A stretch of 61,418 nucleotides of DNA from Phoronis australis (Eukaryota > Phoronida > Phoronidae), in NCBI GenBank assembly GCA_002633005.1, contig NMRA01001061.1, positions 1 through 61,418 on the forward strand. The letters run 5' to 3'. Both the position numbers and the translations under genes were made by a program. Positions 1-12,273 of the stretch are shown in pieces. Below the pieces are notes generated by a model, which had not been told where the DNA came from, did no database searches, and saw nothing but the letters and a program-made list of their open reading frames with translations. Every line of letters starts with the position of its first letter. The stretch's first letter is position 1.

Positions 1-331
1 CACTGATTTGCCCTTAGGAACACAAGACTGTTAATCAGTTGTTTACAGTGATGCAGGCTTAGGACTACTAAATTTCCCCAGTGTGTACAATAAAAAGCTG
101 TCTATACTACATGTTCAAAAACAAGTACTATTGTTACATTTTTTTGTGGTACATGCATGGTCCCACAGTTTGTGATCTTCCTGAAAGGAGGGATCAGTAA
201 CTTGCATTGCAGGGTTCTTGTTTCTAGCGGTGCTAACTGGTTCTTGAATCATGTATCCACAAAACTTACTATTACCGCCACAATGCTATCGTGATAACCT
301 CAAATTCAAACAAAGCAGTAGTAGTACTCAC

Positions 332-725
332 CAGATCCAATAGGAAAGAACACAAATGACAAATGCATTGACATTGTTGAGTTCCTGTGAAAGTAAGTTG
401 ACTTTAGACAATTCAACCAGCATCCACACTTCAGGCTTGGCACGCGAGCTACCAATAATGAAATGGGTGTTTGCAGAATCTACATGGTTTCCACAGAATT
501 CCAAGATGAGCCCGGTGTCTTGCCCTTGCCTTGGACGCAGTCACACAGGCGTGACACGGGTCCGGTGAACACGCATATGTAAATTGTCCGACTCTCGCCA
601 AAATCAGTTGCCGTACAGTCTGTAGGTGCGGTGGTTTGCTACTCACTTTATGCTGCATCAAGATTTCACACATGTGCAGAGGACATTCTTTTGAGGTTCC
701 ATACACTTCATCACATTCCATCATA
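332..725 (-). CDS. Candidate exons of an unrecognised minus-strand gene at the left edge
   Basis: Two open segments on the minus strand have plausible splice sites. One runs from 725 to 647, between an acceptor ending CTAG and a donor GTGAGT, and is Cys-rich (MECDEVYG...CPLHMCEIL). The other ends at 332, before a strong CTG|GTGAGT donor, and reads LILEFCGNHVDSANTHFII and onward through about 70 residues without a stop. The second segment lies in a different frame from the first, and I found no clean intron joining them. I recognise no family. This could be the end of a gene that continues left of the window, or chance open frames. Confidence 0.22.
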
Positions 726-758
726 CTAGCAGATAACACAGCAAGTCAGGATTCGCCA

Positions 759-1023
759 ACCGGAACCATTTTGCCACCACTAAAGTGACACCTCTTGTTG
801 GACACTGGGTTTCCGAAAAACGCGGAATTTTAATTAAAAAGGAAAAATACCTTAAAAAATTGCGCCTGACTTAATGACACATAACTAAATNACCGGAACC
901 TTTTTGCCACCACTAAAGTGACACCTGTTGTTGGACACTGGGTTCACGAAAAACGCGGAATTTTAATAAAAAAGGAAAAATACCTTAAAAAATTGCGACT
1001 GACTTAATGACACATAACTAAAT
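759..1023. repeat. Direct duplication of 132 bp around a single N (891)
   Basis: Bases 759-890 and 892-1023 are nearly identical, starting accggaacc and ending ataactaaat, and are separated only by one N. The same pattern recurs at 1416 and 49419. Two near-identical ends joined by one N look like overlapping contigs or alleles placed side by side, not a biological tandem repeat. Confidence 0.85.
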
Positions 1024-1218
1024 GTTAATAAATCAACTTTTGAATCAAAACTATGCACTTTACTGGTGTTGTAATGTTCCAAACAGGTATCGGTATTGAA
1101 GGTAATTTCTACTCAGGTGGTTGTCGCAATCTTGCAATTTGTATAGAAAAATGTAAAACGCCAGAAAATTTTATTGTACTAATCAACAGCAATAAGATAG
1201 AAACGTCTTGTGTAATAG

Positions 1219-1613
1219 TCTGGTGTTGATCAGTGTTGTGCCAGCTGAGATATACGGGCTCAAAGTGTGACGAAATTGCAATGCCTTGTTAACCTCTGAC
1301 CCCTCTATACTTTATGCATGAAATTTTTAACTTAGCAGCAGAGTTAATGAGTATTGCTTAACGTCTTTGTAAAGCCGAAGACTTGCTTTATTTAAAAATT
1401 ACAAACTAATAATGANTCTGGTGTTGATCAGTGTTGTGTCAGCTGAGATATACGGGCTCAAAGTGTGGCGAAATTGCAATGCCTTGTTAACCTCTGACCC
1501 CTCTATACTTTATGCATGAAATTTTTAACTTAGCGGCAGAGTTAATGAGTATTGCTTAACGTCTTTGTAAAGCCGAAGACTTGCTTTATTCAAAAATTAC
1601 AAACTAATAATGA
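1219..1613. repeat. Direct duplication of 197 bp around a single N (1416)
   Basis: Bases 1219-1415 and 1417-1613 differ by only a few substitutions and flank one N. Both start tctggtgttgatcag and end aataatga. The best explanation is an unmerged contig overlap. Confidence 0.85.
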
Positions 1614-1787
1614 TCTCGTGCGCCGATATTTTTTATTGTGCAGTGCAAATAAGGCATTTTCGGCGAGTTCGGTGCATGGCATACCCCCAAAATAGAGGCT
1701 CCCTGATTTATCCCACTTAAACAAGGTAAAATGAGATTGGACTTTACTGTTTTGTTTATCATCCCAAAGGTAACTAAAATGCATAGT

Positions 1788-1866
1788 ATGGTTCAAATCG
1801 GTGACATTGGGTTTATCACCCCTCTGGGCAATTTTTGCCTGCTGTCAGCCGTACTTCACTCTTAAG
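1788..1866. repeat. 79-bp segment repeated after the N at 3255
   Basis: This segment (atggttcaaatcggtgacat to cttcactcttaa) recurs at 3256-3334 with a one-base indel. The second copy begins immediately after an N, so the segment between them may be a misplaced or unmerged contig. Elsewhere the two flanks differ. Confidence 0.7.
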
Positions 1867-2020
1867 CTGTATTCACTCTACAAAATTGTTAACGGCGTGG
1901 CTGCAATCAGTGCTGCTGACTACTTAACCCCGCTTTTCTAGATAGTGCAACAATCTCAACCTAGACACTGTTGCTGCCGTTCGTCATAGGATAAGCGGCT
2001 CAGATCATTCTCAAAAATAA
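1864..2020 (+). mobile_element. Relic of the C-terminal part of a non-LTR retrotransposon reverse transcriptase
   Basis: The plus strand reads KLYSLYKIVNGVAAIS followed by AADYLTP, then a stop and a decayed R-x-S-x-x-H-S stretch. The pattern (F/L)YK-I-V-x-G-hydrophobic then D-Y/H-hydrophobic-x-P is typical of the end of LINE-type reverse transcriptases. Only about 50 codons survive. No target-site duplication or poly-A tail is visible. The call rests on motif resemblance alone. Confidence 0.4.
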
Positions 2021-2238
2021 AACAGTGCACATGTTTGTTTTTGAACCTGCAATATACACCTCAACTGTAATACACTTAATTGCTTATTAATTTGATAGCA
2101 ATATTGCCTCCGGAGTGACGTTCACCAGCGCCTTCAACTTGTGAAGTTCGGTGTTGTAGGAAGAATAAGAAGACAAAAATCAAGGCATTTCACACTAGCT
2201 TTTAACGTCTTTTTGTTGCGTTGCCTCATATCCCGATA

Positions 2239-2379
2239 ATGTTGTTCGGTAATTTTGTGTTTTTATTGGCTACGTACACCGTTCGCTACTTAATTGTCAA
2301 TTTCATTCCAGCCATTTTCTTCGAGTTTGAACTCACAGGGGGCCTAATGGTGTTTGGTTTCTTTATACTCATTGGAGAG
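2239..2379 (+). CDS. Candidate single coding exon, hydrophobic product, unrecognised
   Basis: An ATG at 2239 opens 47 codons that end exactly at a textbook donor (GAGAG|GTAAGT, GT at 2380). The peptide is strongly hydrophobic, with two likely membrane segments around residues 3-28 and 33-46. No following exon could be identified, and the reading frame also stays open past the donor to 2532. It may be a first exon of a small membrane-protein gene, an exon relic or chance. I recognise no family. Confidence 0.2.
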
Positions 2380-4307
2380 GTAAGTATTGGCCACCTTTTC
2401 CGTTTCCGGTTTAACATTCTGTGCAAGATAGTTGGTGAAGTCATTTTGCTTCAAAATATGCTAGGTCCTAGCATTCAAGTGTCCAAAGATGTTAGATTTT
2501 TGGAAGCCTTCTTAAGGTCTTGTTTGGATTAAATTGTTCCCCTGAAACATATTACGCCATAGGGAAGCAAAACAGCAGCACGATTTTGGGCACGTGACAA
2601 AACCGCTTCAATTTCCGCGTAGCCTGGTGCGCAGTTTTCATACATGGGCATGGTAGTCTAGAAAATTCACCGGTTTTGAAGAAAATAAGACTATGGGAGT
2701 TCATTTTTATTTTAACCATCTCGGAATCTCATTAGCGTTGGGTTTTCTAAAAAAATTCAAGCGATAGCAGCGCTCGACACCTAGCTTGACGCGAAAATCC
2801 CAGGTGGCCAAACGTAATCTGAGGTCAGCAAAACTGACGCCGAAATCGTCAACTAATAAAACATAAAAAGATCGTACCGTACTCAGCTCTCAGACAATTA
2901 CGCATACCTCTTCAATTTCTTCCTGTAAAAATATGAACCATTCAACCTCTCAATTCACAACGAAGACAGAACGCAGACGATGGCATAATCCGTTCTTACC
3001 CGATTTTTGCCGAACAATCCCGACTTCCGGATGTGTGCTGACCTGCTGTGTTAGCAGATGCACTGAATTCACGAAATAAACGGAACAATTGTGAACCAAA
3101 GGTATTAAATCTAGCAAAAGTGTTAGTAATTTAAAGTTTGGAAATAAACATAAACTCTGTAACCACTTTCGAGGCGGTGATCCAAACGTGACATCGCGCG
3201 TTTTTTAATTATCTCGGAATTTCAAGGTAATTTTCCCCAGTGTGTCGCTGTTCGNATGGTTCAAATCGGTGACATTGGGTTTATCACCCCTCTGGGCATT
3301 TTTGCCTGCTGTCAGCCGTACTTCACTCTTAATGGGTGAAAAAGACACAGCTCTCCAAGAATTACTACGAAAGGATTCATTTGTTAGCATTAGCTCTTAT
3401 AAAAAGATTGTGCATTTGAAACATTAGGCTACAATTTTATTGAAGTCCAAACCTCGGACCACAAACACACTTTTTTTAGCCACTATTTTAATGGGTGGAG
3501 ATTCTTGTAGTACTCGATTATGCACAGAACTAAAGTTTAGGGCCCATTTAGAACACCACTCTGGTATTTTCGTAGCTAAAAATTTACCCTCGGAACATCT
3601 GGAGCACCTCGGCTATTTTCTTATTTACATTTACAAATATTTCTTAGAAACACTTCAGGTATTTTCGTAGCCTCAAATCTCCTCTCGGAGATGAACGTTA
3701 TCCAAAATATGGCAAGTCACATGATTTTCAATCTTGACAATAATAGGCAAACTGAAGTCCACACACATGCAGAGAGCATTCACCTATTAGGTGAAATTTG
3801 AGGTTACAAAAACACCCGAGGTGTTCTGGATGTCCTTGAAAGTTAATGTTTTCAGTGCATGCTGGAACTTTATGGCCAATCATTCTCCACTAAGTTTGAT
3901 AATCACACAGGTTAAATTCACCACCAATGAGAAATTTGAGGCCCCGAATATACCCAAGGTGGTCTGAAGGGATTATGACCTTCAAGTTGTGCGGGGTACC
4001 ACCTCAAAAAGGGAAATGGGGAAGAAAAAAATAGTATGTCAACAAGTTGAGGGGTGTAGCTTGAGAATTGTGGCTATACCTGGAAGGTCGAAAATTGTGG
4101 CGTTCTAGGGGATGAATACTGTGTAGGCTGCAAAGTGGTGGAAATTGGGTGCCAGCAGTATTTACTGTAACACTGTACAGAGACGGATAGGGGGCGGCAA
4201 GGGGGCCATGGCCCTGCCTAAAATTCTCCCAGATTCCATTTGGAAAATTGGGGGTGCAAATGCTTGACGGGCAAAATACTCTGCCCTTGCCCCTACCCCC
4301 TAACTCA

Positions 4308-4363
4308 AAATCCTGGATCATCCCCTGCTATAAGATCTTACAGCAGGGGAGGATACAGGATTT
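4308..4363. repeat. Inverted repeat with 22-bp arms, transposon-end-like
   Basis: The arms at 4308-4329 and 4342-4363 match at 20 of 22 positions when one is reverse-complemented (aaatcctggatcatcccctgct against agcaggggaggatacaggattt), with a 12-bp spacer. The end motif CAGGGGxGGATxCAxGATTT recurs at 59102. It looks like two element ends meeting head to head. Confidence 0.5.
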
Positions 4364-4773
4364 CGGGACGTTTTCAATTCATAAAAAGCGTTCAAACAAT
4401 GAAATTGAAAAAATGCCAAGTGAAAAGAGTGAAGCCATTGTTAATTCGGGTTTATTTTCCTAGTAAGGAATCGATAATTACATGATTTTACTACAGTTTA
4501 TCGGCAATATCACTATATATAAACATCTATCTCACCAGAGAGTTCCCCGAACGCAAACGCGAACCAGTCGCAAAATAACTTTTACTCTCGCGACACCTAG
4601 CGACCTGATAACGTAATACCGGATGTCAGCATGCGCAGAGCCAACTTCCTTGTTAAAAATTGCCAGCTGACAGCCAATGAAAACCATCGTTCTAGTGCCC
4701 TGTACCTAGGCCTTCACAAGCAATCCGTGACGTCAGCATGTGAGGCCCGGGAACCAGGTTATTTCTTCCCCTG

Positions 4774-4862
4774 CCAAATAAGGAGACATGATTAACCAAG
4801 CAGTTGGCAGATCCTTTTTTTCCAAATTTGAAACTAAAAGAAAATGCTTTTGATGTCAACAG
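4774..4862. repeat. Dispersed repeat, copy A
   Basis: It shares ccaaataaggagacatg and tttgaaactaaaagaaaatg and the adjoining sequence with 59976-60088, in the same orientation and with divergence between the blocks. The family is unknown. It may be a decayed transposon fragment. Confidence 0.55.
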
Positions 4863-7826
4863 ACAAGTAAGTTATGGCTTCCATATAAAAAATAAAAACT
4901 AATACAAGACTCGCCCGAAGTTCTGCTAAATGTATCTAATCAGGGACGTAGAAAGGCAAAGCTATTGGTGAGACACAAACTAATTCGACTTCGCCAGATT
5001 TATCACCACCAAATTTACTACCACCCCCACCTCCTTCCCCCCGTTCTCCGGATGCCGCCATATTTGAACCGAACCCCCCACGTCCGCCATAGGTGGGGGT
5101 GCTGTCCCAACGGATGCACTGAGTCATCAGGTTTTGAGTAATCGTGAACCAACAAAGTTTCAGACAGAATGGGTCTGGGACCAGCGCACAGACGGGTACA
5201 TTGTAGCTGGGAGCTGCCTTAAGTAACTGTAGCTGAGATCTAACAGTGTGGAAATGCGAAATTCGATGAACTAAAGCTAGTCGTTGGTCAACTCAGCTAT
5301 GATTCACTTCAGACGGGTAGCTTAGCTCATATCTCCTTCCTAACCGTCTGTGCTGGCTCTGAGGTCAAGATTCATTTTATTATGATCCAGTTTCAGGAAA
5401 TGCTCATTTTATTTGGGGCTGTTTCAAAATTCCTTGTTGAAGTAACGTATTTTATTACAAAATTAGCTTCTAATTGTCAAGAAATAATCTGCGAATCATT
5501 CGCTCTTCGTAGATACATAAACATGTAAATCAAAAACCAACAATCGATTCCATGAGCAATGCTGTTTCTTCGATTTAATGACCAATTTCTCTTTGATATC
5601 ATGTTTGTGAGTTTCAACGACAAATCTTCTACCTAAGTCAAATGCAATGCATTTATTGTCATTTGATTTGGGAACTGTCTGAATGTCGCCCTTGTCTTTG
5701 CGAGTTATTCTATATAGGCGAACATAATCTACTGTAAGTCTACTTCACTACGTGGATAACCGATACGGTATTTCAAGTTGCAAACAAGTTCACTGAAACA
5801 TCATCAATTCTTACAAGCTTAGCTTCTAATTTGCAAATCTAATCCATGAATCTGTTGTGATTTTAGTAAATACATAAACATCTAATTCAGAATGTAACGA
5901 AATTGTTCATGGAAACGGATTGTTATAAGCATTTTCCTCAAACATTCTCGCCGATTTTGACGGGTACCCGGAGGAACATTGGAAACGGAGCATTCGTATT
6001 TCGATGTATTGTTGCGATTTCAGAGGTACCTGCATGTATAACGGTTCACGGGTTAAAGCTAAACTACAAAAAACGCTGAAATCTTTGTTGATTGTTGCAA
6101 GTACTTTGAGTACCCACATTCCATAACACATGGTCATCGCAACCCGTATTTTCGACATGTGCGAGTTCCTTACAAAGAACTCCTAGTAACGATCCTGAAA
6201 AGAAATACTATTCTTGTGATACTGTGGGAAAAATTAAATATCATTGTACAACTAAGCATCGGAAATAATCCTTTTGGGTAATTCACAAATCGTGGTATTC
6301 ACTTCTTCAAAATTCCACCCGTTGGGTGACAGTCAATCTCATTGTATTTTTCACATTTTTAGTTATTTGAGTGGAATGTCTTAATACTTCTGTGCTAATC
6401 ACGAATGTTTTGTGTTTTTGATGATTTAATCTTGATGCCTGCAAAATTGGGAGGACACATGCTTCACGGCCCGCCGCTTCCTATTGCCCTGATAATATGT
6501 TCATGTAGTGACTAGATTCAGTGTTGAGTACATTCATAATTTGGTTGTCGTTTTTCGTTATCACTCCTCGCAAGCATGTTATGGAACAAATCGGCATCAC
6601 CTAGATGCAATACTGGAAACGAAATCATAAGAAACGAGGAGATGCTATCCCAGTCAGAAAACTTTCCTAGTTGAGTTGGTAGCTCTGAATCCGCTGATTA
6701 TTTTGTTAGTCAGTAGCCGTACTATTGCCAGTCATTAACGAAAATTATTACTGGTTTTAGTTTTAAGGTGGTCAACTATAAATGTGGCTGTCACTTCATT
6801 CATGTCATCATCCATATCTCCATGCTAAAACACCAAGAAGCAGGGGTGGTGCAAGAGAGACAACAACACAGAAGATTTTAGCCTGGTCAAAGGTCAACTT
6901 ACAGACGTTACTTACACGTTGGATTGTGGTCAACAAGCTTGCTGTCCAGTGGAAGGGAATTGTAGTTGTTACATGGAGTGGCAATTAGGACGGTAGTTCG
7001 TGACGCAGTCGTATTGTGTGTAAGCAGATAAATGCAGAAGTAGTTAAAGGAGTGCTGATCAAGGAGCTTTGAGACACAGAGTTTGGATGAGGAAAGCGTT
7101 GTGAGCCGTTTAGTTTTATCAACTAAAGTAATTCACAACATTCAAAACGAACCAGATTCAACTTCTGTTAATTAGTGTTTCTACCGAGTGTGACAATTTC
7201 CTTTCCGGCCTGCCAAACTCACAAAACAAAGATAACCTTTTGAACCGCTAAACTCACAATTAGAGAACATTTTGTCACATAACAAAGAAAAAAGGTTTCC
7301 AAAGTTGTAAACTGTTAATTCATTTGATTAATTTAATACTCAACGTGTACGTCCTCGTTGTTAACAGAGCTTCAACAGCCCTCTTACCTATCTGCTTATT
7401 CGCAAGGTGGTTGTAATTCAACATTTTTGTACAACAATACGGTTTTCATAACGTCATTTAAAAACAAATGTTTGTGGCACAGTATACATTTCAACATCTT
7501 GTTTTTATAATGTCTATTCATTAACGTTCAGTGGGAGAATCGCGCAATTCATTGTTTGTAGTTTGTTGGCCTTTTTGAACGCGTCAGAACTTGTAGAGTC
7601 CAATCGTGAGCCATAAAAAGATGAGAGCTTTGTAAACTTGTTTTTCAGTTCCGGGTTTGCGCTTCTGAGCGAATAAAATTGATTTTAGACGTTTTTCTAT
7701 GCACAAAACCGTTGGTAATTGAAGCTTGGCCACAGAACACTAGCGCGGCATGTTATTCGTGGATCATGTCTTACGTGTTGTTATGTGGATAAAACAATAT
7801 TTTGGAGAAAACAGCAAAGCCATATG

Positions 7827-10800
7827 ATGCTGCACATGTTCGGGGGATGGACATTTGCATTATTTTTTGTGTGCTGTCAACACATTTCAGCTACAAGAAA
7901 GGAAATATCCTTTGGATATACGAATACAAATAGAGCACAAGAAAACGAAACCAGATGGTTTGTTGAAGTTCCTAAAGGCTTTACTGCCACTTTAATGGTT
8001 GTAGAATTTCATTTTGAAAACAATGCTAGCTGCAATGTGGCAAATGTACAACTGCTTACAAACGGTAGCAGTCATTTGTTATGTACGAGGCCATCAATCA
8101 AAGATGTTTTTACAACAAACAATAACATGTCAATTTTACTGTATCGGAAGTACCCTTCGGTTCGCGTCCGCCTTTTTCTGGTCATTGACACGTCCCTGTT
8201 GATGGAGGAAACGTCGCATCTTTGTTACCATACGGTGTCTGAAGCAGTTGGAGATATCGGAATTTTTCAACCAAGTGTCAAAACAACAGTGACATTCCCA
8301 TTGAAGTGTAGTTGGAACATCAGTGGACTTCCTGACCACACTATAGAAGTCCTCATTTCACAATTTGTTACATCAACCAATACTCCCGGATGCTCAACAG
8401 AAAACATGAAGATATATGAGGAAAGAAATCAGACTTTTTATCTAATCGAAAAGGCGTGTGGTGAAAAAGATCCGTGGAATGTATCATCCTCGCGTAGGGC
8501 GCTCTTGATAACTATTACATTGAGACAAATTGGCTGGCAATTCAACGCCACTTACAAATTGTGGCATTTTGTAGTACTTGAAAAAGGTGTTGGATTGGTA
8601 AATTTGGATAGCACATCATCTAAACCAAATAGGAGAGAAATTCTTTATAAAGATCCGCCGTTTTCTTTTGCAAAGCACACTCGGATGTTTTATTTGTATT
8701 TGTGGTATATTGCTGTTCCATATAATCTTGTTCTTCAGAGTTTTGTCTCTGTGAGAAATGTAAGACCATTGCTAGAGTTTCACTTGTCATTTTATGAAGG
8801 ACCAAGAGCTTTGTCTTCCATGCAAAGTACTCAAATTTCATTGGAAAACGTAACCAATCCGAATCACTCCATCAATGCAAAAATATTCCATGGGTTATTA
8901 GAAGTTAAGCTAGACACACGTACTGTAACAAAGGATTTATCGATACTCATTTCATACGAGGGTAAAAGGAATCATAACCACTCGACATGTCATTATTTTG
9001 CAAAGATCAAAGACGTAAACAGAGTAAGTCGTATTCCGTTAAAGCTTTCACTTTTTTCTGATAGGCACGGATTTGGTCCAACACATTGTGTCTGGCGTTT
9101 TAAAGCCAGGGAAACAAAATTCTTTTTAAAACTTTCCTTTTCCAGAATTCATTTGATAGCGCGCGAAAACTGTGGGTATCAAGGATTGGTCTTATACGAT
9201 GGGGTAAACATAACTTCTGATGCTGTTGGGCCGATATGTGGAACTTTTTCAGCAAAAAATTCAAATTTAACAACGGGTCACATCATATCGTCTTTTGTTA
9301 GTTCCTCATCGTACCTAACCATTGTATACTACTCACTGGTGCCCGAATACAAACATTCAAAGTTGATTGCTTACATTGAAGAATTCGAGTGTCGTGGAAT
9401 TATGGTCCGAAACGACATTGTTAACATACAGTTACCCGTAGCAACTTGCCTGGCTGTGCAGCGAAATGTATTCGCAAGGGGATATGAGTTATTGGACGTT
9501 AACGTACGGATTAGTCCAGATATTTCTGGCATTAACGTTTACAAACGATTCACAGACACAATGAGAATGTATAACAGTCGAGGTTGTCTTCACTATATTT
9601 CGTTTGTCAACAAAATGCCAGAATGCTTCAAAGACAAAACCCAGCTCATATCAAGGGAACTAGTCTTAAACTTCTCGGGAGATCACCTGCGCCTTATGCG
9701 TATTCATTCGGCGTTTGAGTGGTCGAATCTAAATATTCTGTCTGTGTTTGATATAGTCCAGTCTGACGTATCTATGAAACTAAGTTGTGATATATACCAG
9801 CCATACAGGATGACTAGGAATAATGTCTCTGAGCTAGTGTCGGCTTGTGGATCTTTGCATCAGGCAGATAGCACTGACTATGTCTACTGGAAATTAACCT
9901 ATGGTATTAGTACGCAGGCATGTCTCAGTGAATCTGATAGTCCATCTACGTTCGAATTGAATATTTCCGCCTATTGTATATTGTCAAAAACTATAAAAAT
10001 CAATGAGGTAATTTCGCGGAGTGCTTGCAATAGCCACATGTTTAGTTATCGCCCAGATAGCATTACAGTAACAGATTATTACAAACCGTTGTGTTCCAAA
10101 TACACCAAAGATCCATTCAGAATGTTGACTGTCGCGGCAGACCAGATAGAAATAAGATATCAACCCAACGAAAGACGTATTCTTCCACCGCTGATAATTG
10201 ACTACCGTGTTCTAAAACACGATAAGGTGCCCGATGTCAGCAATCTGAATTGTTCTTCGTCAGATGAAGTTTATTTCAGTGAAAAGTGTTACAGACTCCA
10301 TGTAAACGAGGGAGTGATTATATTACATAATACATGGCAGCGTGCTTCGAAGAAATGCACTGGTGATGGCGGACATTTATTGGCCATTAACACGAAAGAG
10401 GAATATGAGTTCATATTATCGATGCTGAAAACGAAATGGAAACGAAAGCTATATTCCATCTCAAATTACGTCGCATTGTTCCTAGGATTAAAAATTTACA
10501 CCGAGAATGGTAATCGGTGGAACGACGGTAATCCACTCGTTTATTCTAAATGGTATATTCCAGGAGATGATGCTGCTCCGTACACTGGATCGAAGTTCTA
10601 TCCGGGCACGTATTTGGTCTCATTTATATCCGATCAAAATTACCAACCGTTAAATGATCCAGGAAGCAACTGTACTGTAATGGTTGTACAGAACCCTTAT
10701 ATTGGTGGCAGTTGGTTTTTAGTCCCCTGCAACTACCCGCTCTATTCCGTCGGCATAGTCTGTGAAACAAGCAACCCAATGAAGCATCCAGAAACCTCTC

Positions 10801-11356
10801 CACCAAGACTAAGGACACGGGGTTTTCTTAGTACCATTAAGAAATGCACTGAGTCGTGGACCTATTTTAATGGCACTTGTTTCCGATTAGAAACTACTGT
10901 TGGGTATCGAGGATATCCTTTGCCATATTTTAGAGCCACTACCATATGCTCAAACATCGGAGGTGTGGTCGCTTCGCCGAATGCAATGACTGCAAACATA
11001 TTAATGACAGCTTTTAGATTCCACCCGGAATATGGCCCAGTTTGGATCTTGAAAACATCAACATGTAGAGTACTGTATTCCCCCGAATTTGACAGTAATG
11101 CATTTGAAAATCCAGACTTTGTTTGGAAAATTGTTGATGTTGACTGCCACGCAGATTTCTCAAATCAATTCCCGGTGCTGTTAAGTGTTTTCTGTCAAAC
11201 CAGTCCAGACGCTTCGACTAGAAGTTGCTCAAAATCACATTGGACTTGCAGTGATGGCACGTGCATCTCAGAGGTGGCATTGTGTGATGGTGCAGACGAC
11301 TGTAAAGACGCAAGTGATGAGATGAGTTGCAGCCAATACGTCAAGCAACAATTCAG
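7827..11356 (+). CDS. Receptor copy 1, exon 1: CUB / C-type lectin / LDLa ectodomain
   Basis: First coding exon of a GRL101-like receptor. I place the start at ATG 7827 because it aligns with the start of copy 2; ATG 7824 is adjacent, and the frame is open further upstream only through a non-ATG codon. A hydrophobic signal peptide (residues about 1-20, ending ...HISATRKE) is followed by a CUB-like domain (about 20-125), a canonical CUB (about 132-245), a third CUB-like domain (about 420-525, with NCGYQGLVLYDG and the closing IEEFECRG), a C-type-lectin-like domain (about 807-980, RWNDGNP...NCTVMVVQN...C), a second degenerate lectin fold (about 1005-1125) and one LDLa module (CSDGTCISEVALCDG...DASDEMSC). 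There are many N-x-S/T sites. The exon ends TTCAG|GTAACG in phase 2. Domain order is read directly; ligand binding is inferred. The lectin domain lacks a clear EPN or QPD sugar motif. Confidence 0.85.
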
Positions 11357-12273
11357 GTAACGATGACTGCATGTCAACTTTGTTGGTTCTCCCTGAATCA
11401 GTAAACCAAAATAGAGCAAGAGCAAGCTCGGTGGGAGCAAAAGGCCAGTACGATATCTGCTTGGTCTGTAATAAAATGGAGGTCATCATCGATAATCTAG
11501 CATCGTTGTACCAACGATCGACACCCTCACAATTTTGGTTGAATAAACAAGTATTTATCGGTATTACCCGTCACAGTTACAGGTAATTCCCTTCGTGTCT
11601 CACATGCAAACAGTTTGCACTGAGCGCTTGTTTCATTGTTAACTCAATCGCGCGTGCGAAAAATCGTGTTCTCAAAGTAACCAATACTCAGCTAATCACA
11701 ATTAGAATATCGGGGGAAGCACGCTATTGGCAAGTTTCCAATTTTGAAAACTTCGAAGCAGATTTGTATTTTAAATTGTACAGAAATGTTGTGAAGTGTC
11801 GATTGTGGGTACAATTGTGAGACCAGTTAGTAAAGTCTCACATCAGTTGTAAAATTTTAGTTTCTTGGCCTGATTTCTCTACGGTGACCAAATTGAAAAC
11901 CCATCGAAATATGTTTCTTTACATTGAGGAAGCTTTTTCAGAAATACTATAAAATATAATACGTGGAAGTGCAGAAGGTGGTAAAATGGCGTCACATGAT
12001 CTGCAGTATCGCCCCTCAGGGATGTCTAAATTGTCTTTTTGAGGAACAAACCATATTTAAAATGATCATGGAAGTGGTATCATAAGCCTCTTGGGGCCCA
12101 GGTACTACGGTTTATATGCTGTCATAGATATGCATCCTCGTTTCCAATTGTTTTACAAAACATTTAGTCCTTAAATGGCAGTAATTCAGTTAAAAAAACT
12201 CAAGCCCTATACATTTATGTTGTAGACCCTCTTGTTTAAACTTGGTATAGGAAGATGACATATCTTTTTCAAG
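11357..12273 (+). other. Intron of receptor copy 1 (phase 2, inside LDLa 2)
   Basis: It has a GT donor at 11357 and an AG acceptor at 12272-12273 after a short pyrimidine tract. Joining the exons gives F-R-C-R-N and a complete LDLa module. Part of the intron is alignable with the copy 2 intron, for example tgactgcatgtcaactttg and gttgaataaacaagtatt. Confidence 0.85.

Larger units (their letters stand above)
2380..7640. other. Intergenic region without a supportable gene
   Basis: Only short scattered open frames are present. The region holds the N-associated repeat at 3256, an inverted pair of transposon-like ends at 4308-4363, a purine/pyrimidine-biased C-rich stretch at about 5000-5100, and one copy of a dispersed repeat at 4774-4862. 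The last few hundred bases before 7640 should include the promoter of receptor copy 1. A TATA-like cataaaaag lies near 7613, but the transcription start cannot be fixed. Confidence 0.5.

Noticed and set aside
7719-7823. Upstream extension of receptor copy 1 to 7719
   Set aside because: The codon at 7719 is TTG, not ATG, and the extension puts about 35 charged residues before the signal peptide. Copy 2 starts at the position equal to 7827.
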